From Candidatus Aerophobota bacterium (GTDB lineage Bacteria; Aerophobota; Aerophobia; Aerophobales; B3-G15): a stretch of 8,308 bases of DNA. Under the pieces are notes generated by a model, which saw nothing but the letters and a program-made list of their open reading frames with translations, was not told the DNA's origin and searched no databases. Positions 1 to 5,083 of this stretch are shown piece by piece. The stretch covers positions 1 through 8,308 of the forward strand of contig JAUWJM010000065.1 in the NCBI GenBank assembly GCA_030607715.1, in the 5' to 3' direction. The stretch's first letter is position 1, and every line of letters starts with the position of its first letter. The position numbers and the translations under genes were made by a program.

Positions 1-656
1 AAGCAGGGGTTAATGTTGTAACAGGAGATACAAAGGTGGTTGAAAAGGGTAGTGCTGATGGTATATTTATCAATACAACTGGGATAGGCATTATATCACC
101 TCAGGTTAATCTGGGAATTGAGCGCATTAAAGCAGGTGATAAAATAATAGTAAATGGAACAATTGGTGATCATTCTGTTGCTATTCTCTCTCAACGGGAG
201 GAACTTGGATTTGAAACATCCCTGGAAAGTGATTGTGCTCCTATTTATGATCTTATCAGTAAACTTAAGGACAACTGGAGTAGTATTAAATTTATGAGAG
301 ATCCAACCAGGGGAGGAACTGCTGGTGTATTAAATGAGATTGCACAAGATCAGAGTTTTGGCATAGAACTGTGGGAAAAGAGTATTCCTTTTCAAGAAGA
401 AACACTCGCCGTATGTGAACTCTTAGGTCTTGATCCTCTATATCTTGCTAATGAAGGAAAAGTCATTTTATTTGTTGAGGCAAAAAAGGCAGAAAATATC
501 CTTAATATTTTTAGAAATCATCCCCTGGGAAAAGAATCAAACATTATAGGGGAAGTGGTTTACAAACCAAAGGGAAAGGTTTATCTTCTTACTACCATAG
601 GGACAAAGAGGGTAGTTGATATGCTGGTAGAGGATCAATTACCACGAATATGTTAA
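1..656 (+). CDS. hypE: Hydrogenase maturation protein HypE (carbamoyl dehydratase), 5'-truncated by the window edge
   Basis: HypE dehydrates the carbamoyl group carried on its C-terminal cysteine to a thiocyanate, using ATP. This supplies the cyanide ligands of the [NiFe]-hydrogenase active site, and HypE acts in the cytoplasm with HypF, HypC and HypD. The open frame runs in from the left edge (first full codon at 3), so the start and the N-terminal ATP-binding part lie outside; 217 residues remain of a family length of about 330-340. Visible family signatures are VTGDTKVVEKG at the very start, FINTTGIGI, the MRDPTRGGTAGVLNEIA stretch of the AIR-synthase-like fold, and the terminal PRIC tail, whose last cysteine is the carrier residue. 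The GTG at 36 is internal, because homology continues upstream of it. The gene converges on the minus-strand operon with 19 bases between stops and no obvious hairpin. No hydrogenase structural gene is in the window. Identification is secure. Confidence 0.95.
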   Translation, partial: AGVNVVTGDTKVVEKGSADGIFINTTGIGIISPQVNLGIERIKAGDKIIVNGTIGDHSVAILSQREELGFETSLESDCAPIYDLISKLKDNWSSIKFMRDPTRGGTAGVLNEIAQDQSFGIELWEKSIPFQEETLAVCELLGLDPLYLANEGKVILFVEAKKAENILNIFRNHPLGKESNIIGEVVYKPKGKVYLLTTIGTKRVVDMLVEDQLPRIC

Positions 657-675
657 TTACTGATTTTAAAGGATA

Positions 676-1482
676 TTAGCAAATCTTATTCAAATATTCT
701 ATGGCCATTTTTGCTGCTGTATCTGAGTTAGGCTTTGGCAATATCTCCATTGAAATATATCCTTTGTAATCAATTTCTTTAAGCATCTTAATTATCCGCA
801 CAAAATCTAAATGTCCACTGCCAGGCGCCCACCGATTACTATCAGCAAAATGAACATGGGTAAGATACTCTTTAGCCTTTATTATACTTTTGTAGATAGA
901 AATCTCCTCTATATTCATATGAAATGTATCTATTAATAAGCCTATATTAGAAGCGTCTATCTTTTTTATGAATTCAATTCCTTCCTCCACTGTATTGATA
1001 AAATTAGTCTCATAGCGATTTAAAGGTTCAAGAGTAAGACCTATTTTCTTCTTTTGCGCTATTCTACTGCACTCTCTTAAGCAGTTAATAGTCCACTTTT
1101 CTGTCTGGGATCGTTCTGTCTTATCCTCAATTTTGCCCCTTATCAGCCCTATTATCACCTGAGCTTTAAAGTGGGAAGCGAAATCTATTTGGTCTTTTAT
1201 TCTATTGACTGCCTTCTCTCTTATCCATCGCTGAGGATGAGAAAAACTCAACCCTTCTTCACTATACGCTTGGCCTGTTCCAATAGCGGGTACCTCTAAA
1301 TCATATAACTCCACCATATTTTCAATTTTTTTCATATCCACTTCTCTCGGATTTCTAATAGCAAGTTCTACGCCATCATATCCTAACTCAGCTACTTTTT
1401 TAATGCTCTTTTCAAAACTCTCCTTAAAGGCTAAAGCAGAGAATTTAGCTCCTGGTGTTGATACCACTATACTTTTTTTCAT
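676..1482 (-). CDS. iolO: Sugar phosphate isomerase/epimerase-type TIM barrel, probable 5-keto-L-gluconate epimerase (IolO-like)
   Basis: This 268-aa protein belongs to the xylose-isomerase-like TIM-barrel family, which includes D-tagatose 3-epimerase and hydroxypyruvate isomerase. The four expected metal ligands are visible: E152 in LEPLNRYETN, D185 in LIDTFHMN, H211 in HVHFADSNR and E246 in SMEI. R217 and H224 of SNRWAPGSGH are typical substrate-site residues of the tagatose/psicose epimerase branch. By family alone it could epimerise several ketoses. Its place after iolM and iolN points to IolO, which converts 5-keto-L-gluconate to D-tagaturonate in Thermotoga maritima (TM0416). It is the last gene of the operon. 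The ATG at 1482 is preceded by GAGGGA with a 5-base spacer (1488-1493). The gap from the iolN stop is 23 bases. The protein is soluble, with no signal peptide or membrane segment. The fold is certain; the exact substrate rests on gene context. Confidence 0.85.
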   Translation of the reverse strand: MKKSIVVSTPGAKFSALAFKESFEKSIKKVAELGYDGVELAIRNPREVDMKKIENMVELYDLEVPAIGTGQAYSEEGLSFSHPQRWIREKAVNRIKDQIDFASHFKAQVIIGLIRGKIEDKTERSQTEKWTINCLRECSRIAQKKKIGLTLEPLNRYETNFINTVEEGIEFIKKIDASNIGLLIDTFHMNIEEISIYKSIIKAKEYLTHVHFADSNRWAPGSGHLDFVRIIKMLKEIDYKGYISMEILPKPNSDTAAKMAIEYLNKIC

Positions 1483-1505
1483 TACTTTCCCTCACTATGG
1501 TATTG

Positions 1506-2624
1506 TCAAAATCCAATTCTTGGCAAACCATAGACTGGTTTCCAACCATCACTCTCAGGCTCCTTCAAATAAGGCTCCATCTCCTTAGCTGAGCGCAACG
1601 TAACCTCCTCTACTGGTGGAACTTTTCCCGGTGGAAAAGCCTCTAAAATTTGGTCAACAACTAAGGTCAAATAGCTAAGGATAGCGGCAATAGGACGCTT
1701 AGCCTTTTTAGCAGTGGCCAGACTTGGCTTTCCAACTGTCCCTTCTGGTTGTCCAGATAATTCTATAGGAGCATGACCCTCACCCTCAGACCAGCGATGA
1801 GGTCGGCGAAGTGGATCTACTGATCTGTCAAAATGGCCATCGGGAAGGTATCCCTTTCCCTTTGTATCCTGAGCTAAGCCCATATCAACCATTCCCTCAG
1901 GGAAAGTAAGGAGAGCTAATGATGTTTCTGACTCATCTGCATGAACAAAATCTGTCTCCATACTGTCGGACTTTCCAGTTAAACCAAAGAACTCCCTGAC
2001 CCCTCGGTGCCAGTCCAGTACTTGAAAGATTCCGGGAAGCTGGTAGCGATACAAAAACTCATGCAAGGCCGATTCCAGAACCCAGAGCTGACCATGGTTG
2101 TTGATAAAGATTTGCTTACGAAAGCCATCGTTCCACAGCCCAAGCATTACATAGACAAGAGTTTCCTTAATTACATCCTGTGGCATATTCACCGTCCCGG
2201 CCATCCCAATATGGTGATAAGGATGCGCTCCATAATTTAAAGGGGGCCAGGCAAGATTAACCGCCTGGTCCTGTTTAGCCGTATATCTACGCACTGCCTC
2301 AGCAATCTGAGTTACCATAAGTGTATCCATACCAGAGTTCATATGCCGACCATGTTTCTCTGTAGACCCTAAAGGGATAATTATAATATCATTCTTTCTT
2401 CTATTTTCAATGAGTTCCTGACGGACTGTGGTTTGAATATAGATTCCCGACTTTCCAAGCTCTGATGGTGATGGCACTTCATATTCGGCTAATATAGCAT
2501 CAATTTCCTTCTCTGATGCATCCCAAATTCGTTTTTTTAACCTACCCACCTCGGTATTCTCAAACATAATGGCAGGATTTTCTGTAGTTAACCATATTCC
2601 TTTTTTTCCTTTTTTATCAGACAC
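1506..2624 (-). CDS. iolN: Creatininase-family hydrolase, probable 3-dehydro-scyllo-inosose hydrolase (IolN)
   Basis: This 372-aa protein is a creatininase-family metal-dependent amidohydrolase-like enzyme. The family core is seen in GSTEKHGRHMNSGMDT (E89, H91 and D100 as metal ligands), NNHGQLW (H177, equivalent to the NGHGxN motif), and HADESETSLALL (H228 with E231/E233), the family's acidic metal-binding and active-site segment. An N-terminal extension of about 75 residues precedes the first core strand (IIIPLGSTE), and a tail rich in Lys and Pro follows, making it longer than typical 240-260-aa creatininases. IolN of Thermotoga maritima (TM0413) is of this family and opens the diketo-inositol ring to 5-keto-L-gluconate. 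The neighbours iolM and iolO support the same role here. The start is GTG at 2624, chosen because AAGGAGG lies 6 bases upstream and overlaps the stop of the preceding gene. No signal peptide is present. Family certain, reaction inferred from context. Confidence 0.88.
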   Translation of the reverse strand: MSDKKGKKGIWLTTENPAIMFENTEVGRLKKRIWDASEKEIDAILAEYEVPSPSELGKSGIYIQTTVRQELIENRRKNDIIIIPLGSTEKHGRHMNSGMDTLMVTQIAEAVRRYTAKQDQAVNLAWPPLNYGAHPYHHIGMAGTVNMPQDVIKETLVYVMLGLWNDGFRKQIFINNHGQLWVLESALHEFLYRYQLPGIFQVLDWHRGVREFFGLTGKSDSMETDFVHADESETSLALLTFPEGMVDMGLAQDTKGKGYLPDGHFDRSVDPLRRPHRWSEGEGHAPIELSGQPEGTVGKPSLATAKKAKRPIAAILSYLTLVVDQILEAFPPGKVPPVEEVTLRSAKEMEPYLKEPESDGWKPVYGLPRIGF

Positions 2625-2630
2625 TTTTTA

Positions 2631-2637
2631 CCTCCTT
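2631..2637 (-). promoter_or_regulatory. Strong Shine-Dalgarno site of iolN, overlapping the upstream stop codon
   Basis: The minus strand reads AAGGAGG followed by a 6-base spacer and GTG. This fixes the GTG at 2624 as the iolN start. The site overlaps the TAA stop of the upstream dehydrogenase (2636-2638), which suggests that ribosomes finishing that gene can re-initiate on iolN. Confidence 0.8.
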
Positions 2638-3655
2638 AGGATGTTATAACTATCTTAATAGCTTCTTGATTTTTCATTGCCTCTATTCCTTTGTGAATAT
2701 CCTTTAATGAAAGTCTGTGAGTAATAAGTTTTTCCAGATTTAATATTTTACTCTCTATAATCTTAACAGCGAGGGGAAAGGTAAACTTAGCAATGTAATT
2801 TCCCAAAACTGCAAGCTCACCCCGTGTAATATCATTTTGAGCGATCTCAGCTCTTGCCTTATAATTTTGCCCAAAGAGAAGAATTCTTCCACCTCTGCGC
2901 ACAATACTCATTGCCTGCTTAAATAATGTTCCCACTGCATCCACAACCACATCTGAACCAATAACCATCTCCTCTTTAACTGCCCTTTCTAAATTCTCTT
3001 TTAAGGGATTTACAAGTCTTGTTGCCCCAGATTCCTTAGCATATCTACCTCTATACTCTGAAATTTCAGAAACTATTATCTTTCCGGCCCCGGATGCCTT
3101 AAACATCTGGATAAATAAAAGCCCTATTGGCCCTGCTCCTAAAACTACAACATTTTCTCCAGGTTGAACTTTAAGTTTTTGCGTTGCATTAACCACACAA
3201 GACAGGGGTTCGGCAAAAATAGCCAACTCTGCTGATAAGTTGGGGGAAATCTTATGCAAAGTTTTTGCCGGAGCAACATTGTATCTGGCAAATCCACCAT
3301 TGATGAATATTCCCAAAGTGGTCATATTTTCACACATATTGGGCATGCCTAACTTGCAGTAAGTGCAATTGCCACAGGTAATATTAGGATCAATTACTAC
3401 CCGGTCACCTTCTTTAAATCCTTTCACGCTCTTTCCCACCTCTAATATTTTCCCCGTATACTCATGTCCCAATATTACTCCCTCATTTGCTGGATGTCCG
3501 GGGGGAGTCTCTAAAATGCGAATATCTGTTCCACAAATACTGGCCGCTTCTACCTGAATAAGCACATCATCTAATTCTTTAACCTCAGGAACAGGAACTT
3601 CTTTTAAGTTAAGTTTTCCTTTGCCCTCAAATACTGCGGCTAACATTTCTTTCAT
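2636..3655 (-). CDS. Zinc-dependent medium-chain dehydrogenase (sorbitol/threonine dehydrogenase type), substrate unknown
   Basis: This 339-aa cytosolic protein is a complete zinc-type medium-chain alcohol dehydrogenase (MDR). Catalytic-zinc residues are C41 (ICGTD), H64 and E65 (GHEYTG), and E149 (FAEPLSCVV). The structural zinc is held by C94, C97, C100 and C108 (CGNCTYCKLGMPNMC). The Rossmann fold shows GAGPIG at 173-178, and an acidic residue (E197) near the end of the second strand suggests NAD(H) rather than NADP(H). The ATG at 3655 follows GAGGGA with a 6-base spacer (3662-3667). The gene starts 12 bases after iolM and ends 11 bases before iolN, so it is embedded in the inositol operon. 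In Thermotoga maritima the iolM-iolN-iolO neighbourhood instead carries iolG, a GFO/IDH-family inositol dehydrogenase. This protein could therefore perform the first inositol oxidation, or reduce tagaturonate downstream. Family certain; the substrate cannot be read from the sequence. Confidence 0.9.
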   Translation of the reverse strand: MKEMLAAVFEGKGKLNLKEVPVPEVKELDDVLIQVEAASICGTDIRILETPPGHPANEGVILGHEYTGKILEVGKSVKGFKEGDRVVIDPNITCGNCTYCKLGMPNMCENMTTLGIFINGGFARYNVAPAKTLHKISPNLSAELAIFAEPLSCVVNATQKLKVQPGENVVVLGAGPIGLLFIQMFKASGAGKIIVSEISEYRGRYAKESGATRLVNPLKENLERAVKEEMVIGSDVVVDAVGTLFKQAMSIVRRGGRILLFGQNYKARAEIAQNDITRGELAVLGNYIAKFTFPLAVKIIESKILNLEKLITHRLSLKDIHKGIEAMKNQEAIKIVITS

Positions 3656-3667
3656 TGTTTTTCCCTC

Positions 3668-4861
3668 TTATTTAAAAACTGCTGTGATTTTACATTCCTC
3701 ACGGTTAGTCTGGAGCATTACTATATTCTCTGGAACACCATCCAGGGTTATCCTTTTGGTGATTAAAGGCAGCATATTCATCCCCGAGGCCATAGAGCTA
3801 ATTACCCGAGGAAAGGTTCCATGTCCTGAATGCCCCTGAGAGCCAATGATAGATGCTCTTCTTACCTGGAATACCTCCCCTGTAACAGGGATTTTCTTAG
3901 CCGACCTTGCCACAATCACTACCGTGCTATTAATTTGATTTCCCTGCCAGATAGCTTGTTCAATATCAGGGAAGACCTTATCAGGAAGGCCTGTGGCTTC
4001 AAGGTATAGCTTTGCTCCCATTCCCTCAGTTATCTGTAAAACTTTTTCAGTGAAATTTTCCTTTAAGGGATTAATTATGCAATCAGCTCCCATCTTTTTC
4101 CCCATACCTGCCCTTGATTCCGAGGGCTCTGATAAGATCACCCTGGCTGCTCCTGCTCTTTTTAAAACAGCCACCGCTGCCAGACCTATTGGACCTCCTC
4201 CTAAGATAACCACATTATCCCCGGGACGAATACCTCCACCTCTTTCTATAACTGCATTATAGGCAACTGATGTTGGCTCAGTTAAACTGCCCGCTAAAAA
4301 TATATCCTCATCTCGGTAACTTTTCCTCAATTCTTCCAGGCTCCAGACATATCGGGCATCCACCTTAACATACTCAGCAAAAGCACCGTCACAGGTAAAA
4401 CCTAACTCCTGCAATCTCTCACAGTGATTGGGATAGCCATCAGCACAGGGACGGCAACTTCCACACCAGAGCATCTCCTCTGCGGTAACTGCCTCACCCT
4501 CGGTGTATCTTTTCCCTGTTCGTTTGTTAATAGCCAATCTTCCTGCTTTAGCCACTACTCCAGAGAACTCATGTCCCAAAGTGCAGGGAAAGGCAGTAAG
4601 ACCAGGATACCAGATATACCCTTCCTCATCAGACTGAGCCATATGAACATCACTTCCGCAAATTCCACAGGCTTTTACCTTAATTAAAACTTCCGTATCT
4701 CCAATTTCGGGAATATCCTTTTCCACCACTTGAAGAATAGGATTCCTCCAGACCTGGCTTCCTAAATAGGTAAGCTTTCCCTCTATATCCTTGGAACCTA
4801 ACTTAAAATCAGATTTTGGTTCCCACTTTGCAGATAAAACCTCAGTTCTCATCTTTGCCAT
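3668..4861 (-). CDS. iolM: Zinc-dependent dehydrogenase, probable scyllo-inosose 3-dehydrogenase (IolM)
   Basis: This 397-aa zinc-type MDR dehydrogenase matches IolM of Thermotoga maritima (TM0412, about 395 aa as I recall), which oxidises scyllo-inosose (2-keto-myo-inositol) with NAD to a diketo-inositol. Numbered from the ATG at 4861, the catalytic zinc residues are C68 (CGICGSD), H97 and E98 (GHEFSG), and E195 (SLTEPTSVAYN). The structural zinc cysteines are C133, C136, C139 and C147 (CGSCRPCADGYPNHC). GGGPIG lies at about 221-226 with E245 after the next strand, which favours NAD. It is longer than the neighbouring 339-aa paralogue because of an N-terminal extension of about 30 residues and an insert around RLAINKRTGKRY. 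A longer reading with TTG at 4879 is possible, but AAGGAG sits just upstream of the ATG at 4861 and inside that extension, so the ATG is preferred. It is the first gene of the operon. Family certain, reaction inferred from the iolN/iolO context. Confidence 0.85.
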   Translation of the reverse strand: MAKMRTEVLSAKWEPKSDFKLGSKDIEGKLTYLGSQVWRNPILQVVEKDIPEIGDTEVLIKVKACGICGSDVHMAQSDEEGYIWYPGLTAFPCTLGHEFSGVVAKAGRLAINKRTGKRYTEGEAVTAEEMLWCGSCRPCADGYPNHCERLQELGFTCDGAFAEYVKVDARYVWSLEELRKSYRDEDIFLAGSLTEPTSVAYNAVIERGGGIRPGDNVVILGGGPIGLAAVAVLKRAGAARVILSEPSESRAGMGKKMGADCIINPLKENFTEKVLQITEGMGAKLYLEATGLPDKVFPDIEQAIWQGNQINSTVVIVARSAKKIPVTGEVFQVRRASIIGSQGHSGHGTFPRVISSMASGMNMLPLITKRITLDGVPENIVMLQTNREECKITAVFK

Positions 4862-4868
4862 TATATAA

Positions 4869-4874
4869 CTCCTT
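4869..4874 (-). promoter_or_regulatory. Shine-Dalgarno site deciding the iolM start
   Basis: AAGGAG on the minus strand is followed by a 7-base spacer and ATG at 4861. Automatic calling from the in-frame TTG at 4879 would place this site inside the coding region. The upstream codons (I R S Y I) resemble translated leader rather than conserved protein. Confidence 0.8.
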
Positions 4875-4912
4875 ATCAATTAAGATAGTAGTATCAAAAA
4901 TATTTGTTACTA

Positions 4913-4941
4913 TTCAGCCACCAAGACACGAAGACACCAAG
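4913..4941 (+). repeat. Left inverted-repeat arm
   Basis: After a TTCAGCC leader the arm contains octamers ACCAAGAC (4920-4927), ACGAAGAC (4928-4935) and ACCAAG (4936-4941), a short tandem repeat. On the complementary strand these are CTTGGTGT-type units. It pairs with 5047-5075. Confidence 0.75.
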
Positions 4942-4970
4942 TAAACCCAGTCTTAAAATTTTTAGCGTAT

Positions 4971-4990
4971 TCTGTGTCTTCAGTGGTTAA
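4971..4990 (+). repeat. Internal degenerate copy of the arm sequence
   Basis: The stretch TGTGTCTTCAGTGGTTAA resembles the right end of the arm consensus (TGTCTTGGTGGCTGAA) with a few substitutions, and lies in the same orientation as the right arm. It suggests that the element is built of more than two copies of one unit. The match is short and could be partly chance. Confidence 0.4.
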
Positions 4991-5046
4991 TTTTTTTAGC
5001 AATGGATTCTTCTCTTCCCGATAGAGGTTTAAAATTCATATCACTC

Positions 5047-5075
5047 CTTTGTGCCTTGGTGACTTAGTGGCTGAA
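5047..5075 (-). repeat. Right inverted-repeat arm
   Basis: Read on the plus strand, the arm is CTTTGTGC (5047-5054), CTTGGTGA (5055-5062), CTTAGTGG (5063-5070) and CTGAA. Compared with the inverted left arm it differs only at arm positions 4, 8, 12, 16 and 20, which are the two variable columns of the octamer. Confidence 0.75.
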
Positions 5076-5083
5076 CTGTTACT

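Larger units (their letters stand above)
4913..5075. repeat. MITE-like non-coding element with imperfect terminal inverted repeats
   Basis: Most of the 222-base spacer between fdhA and iolM (4862-5083) is this element. Its 29-base ends, 4913-4941 and 5047-5075, are inverted copies matching at 24 of 29 positions by eye. They enclose 105 bases that are AT-rich, with no ORF of note. Both arms are made of an 8-base unit, CTTnGTGn, ending in CTGAA. There is no transposase. Ends like these resemble the CCACCAAGACACGAAG-type dispersed repeats I recall from many environmental bacterial genomes, but that is memory and not a search. It could be a MITE, a REP-like element, or a degenerate relic. The right arm sits 8 bases past the fdhA stop, and the left arm 51 bases ahead of the iolM start. 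It therefore lies exactly where an fdh terminator or iol promoter would be, but no clear T-tailed hairpin or good sigma-70 promoter was visible. Confidence 0.7.

Noticed and set aside
3993..4262. An 89-aa plus-strand frame opposite the Rossmann domain of iolM
   Set aside because: It is a shadow of the conserved GGGPIG region on the other strand; no start signal or family features.
4880..4912. Sigma-70 promoter for iolM
   Set aside because: TACTAT and TTGATA-like strings exist on the minus strand, but no pair has acceptable spacing and sequence, so I do not list a promoter.
4920..4941. Short regularly spaced repeat, possibly CRISPR-like
   Set aside because: The 8-base units are directly adjacent with no spacers, and the array is only three units long and mirrored at 5047-5075.
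4913..5075. Inverted repeat as an intrinsic terminator for the fdh genes
   Set aside because: The loop would be about 105 bases, the arms are imperfect, and no T-run follows on the minus strand. The T-rich stretch at 4989-4997 is on the plus strand.
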